Below are positions 9,031-18,696 of a stretch of DNA of 21,129 nucleotides, piece by piece. How positions within the stretch are numbered: the first letter of the stretch is position 1; every line of letters starts with the position of its first letter. The notes beneath the pieces are model-generated. The model was not told where the DNA came from, made no database searches, and saw only the letters and a program-made list of their open reading frames with translations. The DNA is from Pseudoneurospora amorphoporcata (Eukaryota > Ascomycota > Sordariomycetes > Sordariales > Sordariaceae): the NCBI GenBank assembly GCA_033297205.1, contig MU859403.1, positions 1-21,129 on the forward strand, in the 5' to 3' direction. The position numbers and the translations under genes were made by a program.

Positions 9031-11029
9031 CACGGCTGCCAAGAGCTCGGTGATCTGTATGATCTCTGGGCTGCATATCTGCGGACGGCGGTGGAAACAC
9101 TGGTGGATCACCAGTTCCAGATGCACGAGATCATGGGCGTGGATGATGATGGGACAAATGACAATTTCTTCCGGGGCGCTATCAACATATGGTCCCGCGA
9201 GCATCTGGTCAATGTCGGCTTGGGTGTTCGAACTTTCTACGAGTATCAGTCACGTCTACTTCAAGGCGGGTTCTCCGCGCTGTTTGGGCCCAAGCTTCAG
9301 GAACTGGTTTTGAAGCTCTCGTTCATTCTTGCAGACTCAGCGGCTGTTGGGGCGGAAGCCAGGCTCCCAGATGTGCTCGGTACGATTGCACGAGCAAAAA
9401 CATCGCCGGACGCGGTTGCCACATCACATGAAGTGACATTCATTGGACAATTTGTCGGTGATAATAACGGTGCTCGTTTTGCAGAAAGGGGCATCATGAA
9501 CTATGCGGCCAAGAGTGTCGAACTTGATATCGAGTTGCTAGAGGATATTCATGAGGAAACGTGTCTCGGCATGGACGCCTTTGGAAGCATTATGGCGATG
9601 GATGGGGCTACTGATGATCAACGGGTGACTGTCCTTTCCAGCTTCCTCATGCAGACCCTCGAACGTATGGCGAAGCGACTCGAGATCTTCTACGCCAAAC
9701 TTGCCCAACATAAGGTCTACCAACCGGAAATCGAGCGGAACCCGGCCAGGACACGATGGAACTTGGTGCGCAGAAAGATTCAGGACGCCTCATTCTTCAT
9801 CTTGACTCAAGAGGCTGTCTTGGGCGCTGCGCCAGCGTTTATTCCTGCTCAGCGTCAAAATGCGGGTGTCAACTTCGATGCGGTTATGAGCCGAGTCCAA
9901 GCGAGTGATCGCAATGCTTCCCAGCCTAAATCTCATCCCCAATCGCTTAACGCAATGCACATGGCGAGAGCGAGTGCGCCGCCCACGGAGACTACGGCAA
10001 TGGCTACACATGATAACAGCGTGGCGATCCGGGCCATGTCGACGTTCATCGATAAGAACAGGCGGGCGATTAGGCGACTGAGCAAAATGCCTTCGATGCC
10101 GATGACCTTTGAGCAGTTGCAGGCCACCGTGGAGCAACGAGAACAGGAGCAGCAGCAACAAGCGGCGATGATGCAAGCCGGCGGTCGACCACCCACACCG
10201 CCCTCCAGCGGAGGATCAACCAGGTCACCATCCGTGAAAGCGGGCATGCGAACACCCCTAACCGCAGACAGAGCCTCTACGCATACAATAACCGGTCACG
10301 AGCATCGTCAATGGAAAGACTGATGAGCGGGAGAGGTCTCAACAGAAGAAGTTCCACCGCCTCAGTCACTTCCTCTTCTCCCTTCCCCGTCCTGCCGAGC
10401 GGTGGTCACAATGTCCACAGCCACGACACGCGATATCCCGTTCGAGCACCGCCCACTCCGCCTCCTCCTGCTCCTGTTGATGCCGCGACTGCGATGAATG
10501 TGATGATGGGCAAGCTTAATGTGCGTTCTAGAGGAACCTCAATGCCGCCTGCACCTTTGTCATCTAGGTCTGCGCAGAGCAGCGGTGGTATGAACGGTAT
10601 GCTGAGTAGGACGATGAGTATGAGGTCGGTGCCAGGGCAGTTGGCGGGTCAGGGTGAGGGTCAAGGTATGGGGCCAGGACAAGGGCCAGGGCAAGGGCTA
10701 TCGCGGAGTAATACTCATGTGAGCAACAAGCTGTCGACGAACTCGTTGAGGGCGTTTAGGTTGGGAACAGGTACCACTGGTGCCGGTGCGAATGGGATGG
10801 GGGAGAGAGGGAGGATGAGTACGAGGATTGCCCCTAGTTTTTGAGTGAAGATGATGCATTCTGGGTAATGTTAGCTCATTCATAGGTAGTGCGTTAGAAG
10901 AGCTGTATATATCAGCGATGTTTTCCTCTTGCAAAGTTGAGGTGTTTAACGGTGATGACATTGTGCTTTGTGTACAACCAGTAAGGGTTCATATATACTA
11001 TTGCCCGCTAAAAAATGATATCCGCGACT

Positions 11030-11103
11030 GGTCCGATGGTGTAGTTGGTTATCACGTCAGTCTAACACACTGAAGGTCCTGAGATCGAGCCTCAGTCGGA
11101 TCA
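11030..11103 (+). tRNA. tRNA-Val (AAC)
   Basis: A full cloverleaf can be folded. Acceptor GGTCCGA (11030-11036) pairs with TCGGATC (11096-11102) with one G-U pair. The anticodon stem TCAGT/ACTGA encloses the loop CTAACAC, giving anticodon AAC at 11064-11066. The T stem CTGAG/CTCAG closes a seven-base loop, and the discriminator is A at 11103. There is no intron and no encoded CCA, as in eukaryotic nuclear tRNA genes. A T-run follows closely. Confidence 0.93.
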
Positions 11104-11113
11104 CACAACTTTC

Positions 11114-11120
11114 TTTTTTT
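11114..11120 (+). terminator. Pol III terminator of tRNA-Val
   Basis: Seven consecutive T residues begin 10 bases after the tRNA-Val discriminator base, the standard RNA polymerase III stop. Confidence 0.8.
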
Positions 11121-11701
11121 GCGTGCCTTTCCAGGTGTCCACATTTTCCCGTTCTACTACATGCTTTCTAGTCATGGATGCACCCATTTTATGGGAATGG
11201 TTTGACAACAATATTGCCATTCATTGCCTGGTGGTACATTTTTTTTTTTTTTTTTTTTTGCATTGGTTGTGGTTACTGCGTATAGGACAGTTCCATTCGA
11301 AGCGGTACATGGTGTTCACAGAAAATGGAAACAACGTCCAGGTCAGCAATCAATAAGAGGGTTGAAATGTAGGAGCTTCGTTCGCCGAGCACAAAGATAT
11401 AATCAATATTTCCGTAGATATCATAATGAAGTCCATTCAAAGGTGCAAGCAAAAAGGCCTACGTGCAGCTTGAACCTTGGAGCAACAAAATTTTTGGTTG
11501 TAAATCCTTGTTTTTCCTTCAACTTAACGCAACCAAAGCATTATTATCTTCCACGAGTGTTCTCGCAACGTATGAACAACTTGGGTGCACTTACAAAAAT
11601 TTCTATCTGGACGAGGTTATATCATGCATGCATTTTACTGATGCGCAAATAGGAAGAGAAAAAGAGGGGGATGAGTGGAAAGGAAGAAAAAAGAAATTTG
11701 C

Positions 11702-11707
11702 AAAAAA
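11702..11707 (-). terminator. Pol III terminator of tRNA-Ala
   Basis: Six T residues on the minus strand, two bases past the discriminator of the tRNA-Ala gene. Confidence 0.8.
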
Positions 11708-11708
11708 C

Positions 11709-11793
11709 TGGACGAGCTGGGAATCGAACCCAGGACCTTTCGCATGCGGTGAAACATGCTAAGCGAACGCTCTACCAACTGAGCCACACGCCC
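11709..11793 (-). tRNA. tRNA-Ala (AGC) with a 12-nt intron
   Basis: Read on the minus strand, the gene starts GGGCGTG and ends CTCGTCC plus discriminator A. The D stem is GCTC/GAGC. The anticodon stem TTCGC/GCGAA holds TTAGCA, giving anticodon AGC. A 12-base insertion (TGTTTCACCGCA) sits at the canonical intron position one base 3' of the anticodon. The T stem CTGGG/CCCAG with loop TTCGATT is perfect. Mature length is 73. The acceptor has one U-U mismatch (positions 6/67) and one G-U pair; the other arms are intact, so I take it as functional. Confidence 0.92.
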
Positions 11794-12702
11794 TTGTGAT
11801 TGGTTGTTGAAGAGATGCTAAAGTAACTTACCTATGAATGATAACAAAGAGCAGTGTAGTAACAGGAGGATGTACCACCCAGTTTGCGGACATGACGATA
11901 GCGACAACAACAACGCATATTTTGGGGATAGAATCCATTCCGTGAAATTGATTACTTGCATTGGAGATATAGGCACCCTCAACTATATCCCCGCGGTCTC
12001 CTATGATATGTTGTCATTTGGACCCGGTAGAACACCAACACCGGTCAGTGTCGTTCTGGCGTGCACAAGATCATTAGTTTCTGTTGTTGGCAAGATCCGT
12101 CAGTCCGTCACCTAATGGTTATCTTTGTGGCATCCAACAACGAGACCATCACTGCTTCTTGGAACCTGCTTATGGCTAAAAACAAAGCGTTTTCTCTTTG
12201 GGGAGTAGGAGAAAGACGAACAATGCAGGAGAGAAACGGCCGGACAATGCAACACATAGCCAACAAACGCTTTTTACACCGGCGATGGCGGCTTCGCTAT
12301 TTCCTATATTTGGGTTTCCTTTTGATGAACTTGTGTCATAGCGGCGCATTCCGTCATTGTGATTATGAGCGAAGTAGCAAGAAACCTCAGACTTTTGCCA
12401 GGCGATCAGTACAAGTCAGTGTCCTTGTTCGCAAGCAGTTCCAACCCCAGGCTGACGCTCAGCGCTCACTCGCACCGGCGAATAGACAGATATCGGGTCA
12501 GGAGTCCCCTTCCTCACCTTCTTGTCTGTGGGTAACTTTGTGTGTGAAAAGCACGGGGTAATTCCAGTTTCGAACAAGAGCCCGTAAACCCGGTCCTGCA
12601 AAGCCGTATGACATTTCGGGCAATTCATATTCCAAGGGCCAGGCTAACCAACAACAGCTACCTACTTTCTCCCCCTGACTCCTCTTGCACAATCCAAACA
12701 AA
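11794..12702. other. Spacer, no gene supported
   Basis: Includes the upstream flank of tRNA-Ala and the promoter side of the small Cys-rich gene at 12703. The longest frame (12061-12561, 166 codons) has no family resemblance and an unbiased composition, so I do not call it. Confidence 0.55.
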
Positions 12703-12942
12703 ATGTGCTGGACAATCTTCAAAGGCTCCGTCCACCATGCCTGCTCCCACACCGAGACCTACCCCCTTTTCACAGAAGCCATCAACGCCCGACCAGGAGA
12801 CTGCGACTGCGACTACACGGTGATGGAATGCGGCGGCCCTTCTGGCATTCCGTGCCAAAGGTGCATTAAGCTTGGGAGATGGAGGTATAGCAGGGGGTAT
12901 GTTATGTGGATGAAGAAGAAGAAGAAAAGGCTGGAGTCTTGA
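12703..12942 (+). CDS. Small Cys/His-rich protein, 79 aa
   Basis: The ATG at 12703 sits in a good context (AAACAAAATG) and opens 79 codons to TGA; an earlier in-frame non-ATG start is unlikely. The protein begins MCWTIFKGSVHHACSHTETY and has Cys/His pairs (ACSH, CDCDY, MECGG, PCQRC) spaced like a small zinc-binding fold, then a basic tail with five Lys. No signal peptide is present, so it is probably intracellular. The pattern of an early MC and a CGH-like or CSH motif followed by CxxC recalls short uncharacterised proteins common in Pezizomycotina (from memory, not searched). Function unknown. The basic C-terminal 20 residues are the least certain part. Confidence 0.6.
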   Translation: MCWTIFKGSVHHACSHTETYPLFTEAINARPGDCDCDYTVMECGGPSGIPCQRCIKLGRWRYSRGYVMWMKKKKKRLES

Positions 12943-15492
12943 TCCTCATGTGGTGTCATGTCACCGAGTGGCTTAGAGTTCCTAATGTTTATTTTGAGGG
13001 AGACTTTGGGGAAAGTGGAATGTAGTTGTCTCAACGTTCCGTCTGACGCGCTGTGGTGTCGTAGTGTTGTGATGTTTTAGTTATGGAATGTGCTTTCTAT
13101 TTAAGTCCGGTCAGTATCCCGAAAAATGTCATGGCAGTTATTCCCGTTTTTTCTCAAGCCCAGAGCCAAATCTATACCATGATCAATATTGGAACCTGAG
13201 AATTCAACGTTGATGTGCCATCGGCCGGATTCGGCAATATCACTGCGGCTCTTGATAAAAAGCACATGCATCGTCTACAGTGCTTGGGAACCCGGGTGCA
13301 TGACAGATGCCCACGGCGCTCATGACTGCATGGATCCGCCGTTCCCAATATTGGGATTCTGCCGTGTCACGACAATGGAATTCCCTACAAAACTAGATGT
13401 TTGCTCCGGAAAACCCGATTTTCTGCGGCAAAAGATCTTGCATCGCACCTTACGGCAACGACTTCCCGAGTGTTAAAAGACCTTCATTCTCGTGAGGGCC
13501 CCCTCAGTAGGAGGGAAAAAAACAAACAGAAAAAAAAAAAAAATTCCGGACTTCAACCCCGCGACCCCGAACTGGGGCTGAACATGAAGCCGTCGTCCCA
13601 TCACGAAGTGAGGTAACACAACCCCCGCTTGCTGTTGTACCAAACCAATGCAGGAACTGAATGATCCACAAGACGCATCATGAAAAACTTCATTGGGCTT
13701 TGCGACTTTCATGCATTGTGAGTCATCTTCGGAACCCGGAGCGGCAAAATTATTGGTAGGCACATGAAATTCGCGATGATCGCCGCCGGGACGAACTTCC
13801 AAGGTGGCTTTTTACCTTACGGTACCTAGTCTTAAGACATGCGTGCTGATTTGATATCGACCGCGCAAGGACGCCATATCTCTCACTTTGGTGCTGAAGT
13901 TGGATCAGGAACTTGCAAGTCGATGACGTGCCTCGCAGAAAAAACCCGACCACGTTTGCTCACTCGTGTCGACTTGAGCAGCACAGCTTGAAGCCATGAA
14001 GGGAGTGAAGTTGCCAAAACTTGGTAAAGTTGACCCACAACGGAACCTAGGTAATCGGCTTCTCCTTGCCTTTGGCAGTGGCTTCACAGTGTTGCCGAAT
14101 CATCCTCCGAGCCCGCGATGCGCCACTCCCATCACCGGTTGTTTCCATCCGCCTTCAATGGGTGTAGGTGTCTGAAGCGGGCAGTCCACATCACATACGC
14201 CTTAAATAAACACGAACTCCCACCTTGAAGGCAAAGGCGCCAAGAATTGCCATTATGCCATCCTACCCACTAGTCAGAAGACGTCGTCTTTCCCTCAAAG
14301 TGACGTCTTCTTCTCAACATGACAAATCGAAGCCCAAAAAGCATCGTGCCATGCACGAGGAAAGAACAAGAAAGCACAGCACAAAACAAAGAAAAAAAAT
14401 GATGCAGCAACACGCGTACCTGTGTGAGTTGCAAGAAGCTCTTTCCCCTCCCACGACAAAGACAGGCCCTGTGAAAATTACCAAGAAAAGCATACCCAAT
14501 ATTTGTCGACCTCATTCTCGCCCAGAAACTTTGCGAGCTTGTTGATCAAACGGAGGTCTGCGGCTGGTCCCTATTGGTCGAAGTAGACACGGGACTGTGT
14601 TCCTGAGCAGCCCCGCGTCTGTGGTGTCCAAGTCGAATCCTTGTCCATCGCTAACCCCTGTCTCATTCACCACTCCCTTGTCACTAATCTTAACTTTCTT
14701 TATTTCCCCATTGGCATCAATGAGATCTCTTTCGGAATAGCTTTCCTTCCTTCGGCTTCATGGCTTGGGACCTCTTGGGACCGGTTGGGAAGACTTGTGG
14801 CTGGCTTATCCCTGGGAAAATGAGATACTATGTGGGCGGGATGGATCTCGATTTTCCACGAGGTCGGTTATAATGTAGATGATAAAAGCGACTTCGTATG
14901 ACAGGCCTTTGAAAGCCCACCAAACATGTGAAGGGATTTGCAGCTAGATTGCTTTTCCTCTTTCTTTTTTTCTCCGAGAGCATGCAAATATGCAGGGGTG
15001 GTTGAAGGTGATCGACAATCGCCCACACTAACACGGGCCAAGTGTCTGAGCTGAAGCTGAGGTGTGGTGGACGTAATGGACGGGACCTGCATTCATTGTC
15101 ACCATGTCCACATGCCTTGGCCGGTCCTTTCGACGCTTGTTAGGCATGGAGCTGAGATTTGTATATCATCTTCTCTCTGTTCCGTTCCCATGGTGACTGC
15201 CCTGCCATTGGGATTCTGGCCCATGCCATGCCCATTGTCTCGAATTCCACTCTTCGATAAGTTCCTTCCCCGGACCGATCATTGCTGGGTGGGCGACTTC
15301 CCCATGGGCAACCTGCGCACATCAGTGATCCGCTAAATCTCCTTTAAAGCCATGTAAGATCCGCCCTTTTCAGTTCCTGACCAAGAGAGCCGATCATCTC
15401 TTGTCTTTACCAGGAGTAAGGGCCTCGTTTCTTCATGCTAACCAAATAGTTCCCTCGTCGCATCCAGTCAGTCTTTGCACACTTTCTTCAGG
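12943..15492. other. Long spacer before the GH55 gene
   Basis: About 2.5 kb with no supported protein gene. It holds a run of 14 A at 13530-13543 next to a tRNA-like relic on the minus strand. It also holds a Lys/Arg-rich frame at 14255-14545 with no family, and the presumed promoter of the glucanase in the last several hundred bases. The remaining small frames are overlapping and unconvincing. Confidence 0.55.
13530..13660 (-). other. Possible decayed tRNA-like Pol III element
   Basis: On the minus strand, GGTTGAAGTCC (13558-13548) matches the tRNA B-box consensus at 9 of 11 positions. It is preceded by a CCCC/GGGG hairpin like a long variable arm, and 14 T follow a few bases downstream like a Pol III terminator. 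The acceptor and T stems do not pair, so it is not a working tRNA. A tRNA pseudogene or a tRNA-derived SINE end are possible readings; chance is not excluded. Confidence 0.22.
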
Positions 15493-18246
15493 ATGCGCAG
15501 CCACTCGTTCTTCCCTGCCCTAATAGGGCTTCTCCCTCTTGTTCCAGTTTCGGGTGTGGTTGCCTCTCCCTGCCACCCGCACGGTCCTGGCAATGATGGC
15601 GTCGGTCATCATGCTGGTGGTGCCCATGGTGGTGGTCCCGGAGGAGGAGACCATCATACTGGAACTGGCGATGGCTATGGCCCGGGGGGCAGCCATGGCG
15701 GCCCCCCCGGATTCCCTCCCAACGGCACCCACGGCTATCCCCCGTTCAACGGCAACGGTACCCATGGTGGTGGTTTCCCTCCGTACAATGGCAATGGAAG
15801 TTCACCCATAACTACCACCACCACCACCACCACTGGCACGACTACAACCACCGGCACCACCAGCATCACTAGTACCACCACCACCACCTCCGCCACGTCT
15901 ACTGCCAGCCCGACTGCTTGCAGCGACTACTGGCTCGAAAACATTGCCCACCAGGGCCTCGCTCCCTATGCCACCGTTCCGGAATATAGGGTCTTCCGCA
16001 GCGTCAAGGAGTTTGGCGCCCGAGGCGATGGCATCAATGATGACACCGACGCCATCAACGCCGCCATCAGCTCCGGAAACCGATGCGGCCCGGGATGTGA
16101 TGGTTCTACCACGACCCCGGCCACCGTCTACTTCCCGCCTGGCACCTATCTCGTCTCCCGACCTATCAGAGACTTCTACTACACCCAGATCATCGGTAAC
16201 GCGAGATGCCGGCCCGTGATCAAGGCCAGCGGAAACTTCACTGGCCTTTATGTCATTGACAGCAACCCATATCAGAACACTGGTAAACTAGCCTGGACCG
16301 CTACCAACGTCTTCTGGCGCCAGATTTCCAACTTCGTCATTGACATGACAGCTGCGCCACCATCCACAGATCCTAGGGCAGGTCTGGCAGGTATCCATTG
16401 GCCTTCTTCGCAGGCCACCTCCATCACCAACGTCGAGTTCGTTATGTCCATGGACATCGCGACAACGCAGCAGGGCATTTTTATGGAGGAGGGATCCGGT
16501 GGCTACCTTGGCGACCTGACCTTCAACCATGGCCGCTATGGCCTTCAAGTTGGTAACCAGCAGTTTACCATGCGCAACCTGGTGTTCAACAACGTCCAGA
16601 CCGCCATCAGGCAGATCTGGTCTTGGGGGTGGACGTACCAAGGCATCAGCATCAACAACTGCAGCGTTGGCTTTGACTTCACCGCAGTTAGCGACGATTC
16701 CAACACATTGGGTCTATACTCGGTCGGCTCCATCACCATCCTCGACAGCTCCATTAGCAACACCCCCATTGGTATTCGGATTGGCAATGCCAACGCCACC
16801 ATCGACACGCGATCCGTCAACAACTCCATCTTCGAGAACATTGCTCTCAACAACGTCCCCGTCGCCATCCGCAACGAAAACGGCGCCGGCAGCGACGCCC
16901 TAGTCGGCACGCCCACCAACACTGTCATCCGCGCCTGGGGCAAGGGCAAAGAGTACAACTCGGCCACCACCTTCAATAACACCGCCGGCACTCCCATCCC
17001 GGGCACCTTTACCCCCTTCGCGCGCCCCGCCAGTCTTCTCGGCCCCGACGGCCGCTACTACGCCCGCTCCAAGCCTCTTTATACCGACCTGCCCGCCTCC
17101 TCTTTCCTCAGCGCGCGCTCCTTCGGCGCTGTCGGCGACGGACAGGAAGACGACACCCAGGCGCTCAACCGGCTCTTCGCCGCCGCCGCCCAACAAGGCA
17201 AGGTCGCCTACATCGACCACGGACAATACATGGTCACCCGTACCATCTTCATCCAGCCTGGCACCCGCATCACGGGCGAGTCGTACCCGCAGATCGTTTC
17301 CGCCGGCAACTACTTCAACGACGTCCTCAACCCCAAGCCTGTTGTGCAGATTGGTACGCCAGGCCAGCTAGGCAGCATCGAGTGGTCCGACACCATCGTC
17401 TCCACGCGCGGGCAGCAGGCCGGCGCCATCGGTATCCAGTACAACCTGGACAGCGCCGCCGGCGGTGCTCAGTTGGGTCCTTCGGGCATGTGGGATGTGC
17501 ACGTCCGCATCGGCGGATTTAGGGGCTCCAACCTTCAGCTGGCGCAGTGTGCCAAGACCCCCACGATCAACGCCAACGTTCCCGCCAACATCAAGCAGGA
17601 GTGCATCGCCGCCTTTATGAGCATGCACATCACCACCAGGTCATCCGGTCTGTACATGGAGAACTGCTGGTTCTGGGTAGCGGACCACGACATCGAGGAC
17701 GAAGCCAATAACTCGCAGATCACCGTGTACGCCGGCCGCGGGCTATTGATCGAGTCCCTCGCGGGCCAGATCTGGCTGGTCGGCACCAGCGTCGAACATC
17801 ATCAGATGTACGAGTACCAGCTCTGGGAGACGAATAACATTGAGATGGGTCAGATCCAGACCGAGACGGCGTATTACCAGCCCAACCCGGATGCCAGGTT
17901 GCCGTTCCCTGTCGATCTGCGGTTCCATGACCCCCTGTTTGGCCCCGGCCAGGACGGATGGGGTTTGAGGATCGTGAACAGCAGAGGCGTTAGGGTGTAT
18001 GGTGCTGGCCTTTACAGTTTCTTTGATAACTATGACCAGGACACGTGCATTCCGGGAAGGAACTGCCAGAGAAATATTTTCTCATTGGAGGGCCCGCTGA
18101 ATGATGTCTCGGTGTATAACCTGAATACGGTCGGCACGACGTATATGGCGACGGTGGATGGGCTCCGGGATATTATCCCGAGCGCGGATAATGTGGGCAT
18201 GTTTGTTGCTGCTGTTGCGTATGTCCATACCTCTTCTGTTAACTAG
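15493..18246 (+). CDS. Secreted GH55 exo-beta-1,3-glucanase (pectate-lyase-3 superfamily)
   Basis: A single exon of 917 residues. The ATG at 15493 is chosen because it begins a signal peptide (MRSHSFFPALIGLLPLVPVS, probable cleavage after Ala24). Residues 27-142 form an unusual Gly/His-rich then Thr-rich segment. The GH55 body starts at ACSDYWLENIAHQG (Cys143). It has two beta-helix repeats, each opening with the family motif: FGARGDGINDDTDAINAAI (about 175) and FGAVGDGQEDDTQALNRLF (about 545). Glu791 in QTETAYYQP is my candidate for the catalytic acid (inference). The family releases glucose from the non-reducing end of beta-1,3-glucans such as laminarin or cell-wall glucan, outside the cell. 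Usual GH55 enzymes are roughly 750-800 residues; the excess is the N-terminal linker. Confidence 0.92.
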   Translation: MRSHSFFPALIGLLPLVPVSGVVASPCHPHGPGNDGVGHHAGGAHGGGPGGGDHHTGTGDGYGPGGSHGGPPGFPPNGTHGYPPFNGNGTHGGGFPPYNGNGSSPITTTTTTTTGTTTTTGTTSITSTTTTTSATSTASPTACSDYWLENIAHQGLAPYATVPEYRVFRSVKEFGARGDGINDDTDAINAAISSGNRCGPGCDGSTTTPATVYFPPGTYLVSRPIRDFYYTQIIGNARCRPVIKASGNFTGLYVIDSNPYQNTGKLAWTATNVFWRQISNFVIDMTAAPPSTDPRAGLAGIHWPSSQATSITNVEFVMSMDIATTQQGIFMEEGSGGYLGDLTFNHGRYGLQVGNQQFTMRNLVFNNVQTAIRQIWSWGWTYQGISINNCSVGFDFTAVSDDSNTLGLYSVGSITILDSSISNTPIGIRIGNANATIDTRSVNNSIFENIALNNVPVAIRNENGAGSDALVGTPTNTVIRAWGKGKEYNSATTFNNTAGTPIPGTFTPFARPASLLGPDGRYYARSKPLYTDLPASSFLSARSFGAVGDGQEDDTQALNRLFAAAAQQGKVAYIDHGQYMVTRTIFIQPGTRITGESYPQIVSAGNYFNDVLNPKPVVQIGTPGQLGSIEWSDTIVSTRGQQAGAIGIQYNLDSAAGGAQLGPSGMWDVHVRIGGFRGSNLQLAQCAKTPTINANVPANIKQECIAAFMSMHITTRSSGLYMENCWFWVADHDIEDEANNSQITVYAGRGLLIESLAGQIWLVGTSVEHHQMYEYQLWETNNIEMGQIQTETAYYQPNPDARLPFPVDLRFHDPLFGPGQDGWGLRIVNSRGVRVYGAGLYSFFDNYDQDTCIPGRNCQRNIFSLEGPLNDVSVYNLNTVGTTYMATVDGLRDIIPSADNVGMFVAAVAYVHTSSVN
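15570..15915 (+). repeat. Low-complexity segment: Gly/His-rich and Thr-rich coding repeats
   Basis: The DNA is built of imperfect GGT/GGC/CAT and then ACC/ACT triplet repeats (densest ACC run about 15813-15835). It encodes the Gly-His-Asn-Pro segment followed by runs of up to eight Thr inside the glucanase. Such triplet tracts change length easily, so this part probably varies between strains. The Thr-rich half is a likely O-mannosylated linker. Confidence 0.75.
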
Positions 18247-18696
18247 ACTTGAGAGGAATAGATGTATGTAGGAGGAGGATGATGATGATGGAGGGAGATG
18301 GAAGGAACGTTGAAACTTTGGATTTTTTTTGAAAAAAATTTTTCTTTCGAGGGGGGTTGTTTTGTTGGTTGTTGGTTGGATCTCCTGTTAGTTTGAGCCC
18401 CGACGAGGGTAATGAAGTGATGACTAGCTACTATAAACGAATGTTAGTTTCTGGTGCTCTCTAGTTTTTGTGGTGGTGACTTCTTACCCTTTTGTGCTGT
18501 GAAGCTGCCTGAGAGCCAGCACTTCTAACATCAGTAAAGTACACCTATAGCTGTGTGACTGCAAGGATGAATTGAACAAGCGGTTGGTTACGTATATCTG
18601 TTCTAGTTCAGACTGGTCGCACCGGGCCCATTGGTTGTAGGTAGGTATACACTTACATGTCCGCCACACTAACAATGCCGTAACTTGTGAGAGTCC
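18247..18696. other. Spacer between convergent GH55 and quinoprotein genes
   Basis: The two genes converge here, so this 450-base stretch should hold both 3' UTRs. It has a GAT microsatellite (about 18276-18290) and adjoining T/A runs at 18320-18345, possible 3'-end formation signals for the glucanase. No gene is seen. Confidence 0.6.

Larger units (their letters stand above)
5740..10844 (+). pseudogene. Broken IDO-like dioxygenase / P450-reductase-type reductase / cytochrome b5 fusion
   Basis: Start ATG at 5740 (MQSCPVSGMAGAQCPAG), last stop TGA at 10842. If read through, the product would be roughly 1,650-1,690 residues: an indoleamine 2,3-dioxygenase-like domain, an FAD/NADPH reductase module without an evident flavodoxin domain, cytochrome b5, a helical domain and a Pro/Gly/Ser-rich tail. 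The design suggests a heme oxygenase carrying its own electron supply (inference from families). The reading frame is broken. There are in-frame stops at 7097 (TGA), 7232 (TGA) and 8323 (TAA), with clear family sequence continuing in the same frame after each. There is a one-base loss near 7477. Two more frame changes, near 5930-6000 and 10224-10267, could be frameshifts or very short introns. No GT-AG pair removes the three stops while keeping the conserved sequence. Sequencing errors are the main alternative. Codon use still looks coding, so the decay would be recent. Confidence 0.78.
11104..11708. other. Spacer between two tRNA genes
   Basis: No gene is supported. It contains a run of 21 T at 11239-11259. 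The frames at 11123-11356, 11224-11652 and 11463-11762 are chance readings; one is just poly-Phe from the T tract. No LTR or other retroelement end, often found near tRNA genes, could be recognised. Confidence 0.6.

Noticed and set aside
12061..12561. 166-codon plus-strand frame upstream of the small Cys-rich gene
   Set aside because: No domain, no signal peptide, no codon bias, and no good start context.
13548..13660. A functional tRNA on the minus strand at the tRNA-like relic
   Set aside because: The T stem pairs at only two positions and no acceptor stem can be formed, so a working tRNA is excluded.
14255..14545. 96-codon Lys/Arg-rich frame
   Set aside because: The basic composition comes from A-rich DNA (AAGAAA runs). 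No family or domain is seen, and the nearest ATG has no supporting promoter or splice evidence.
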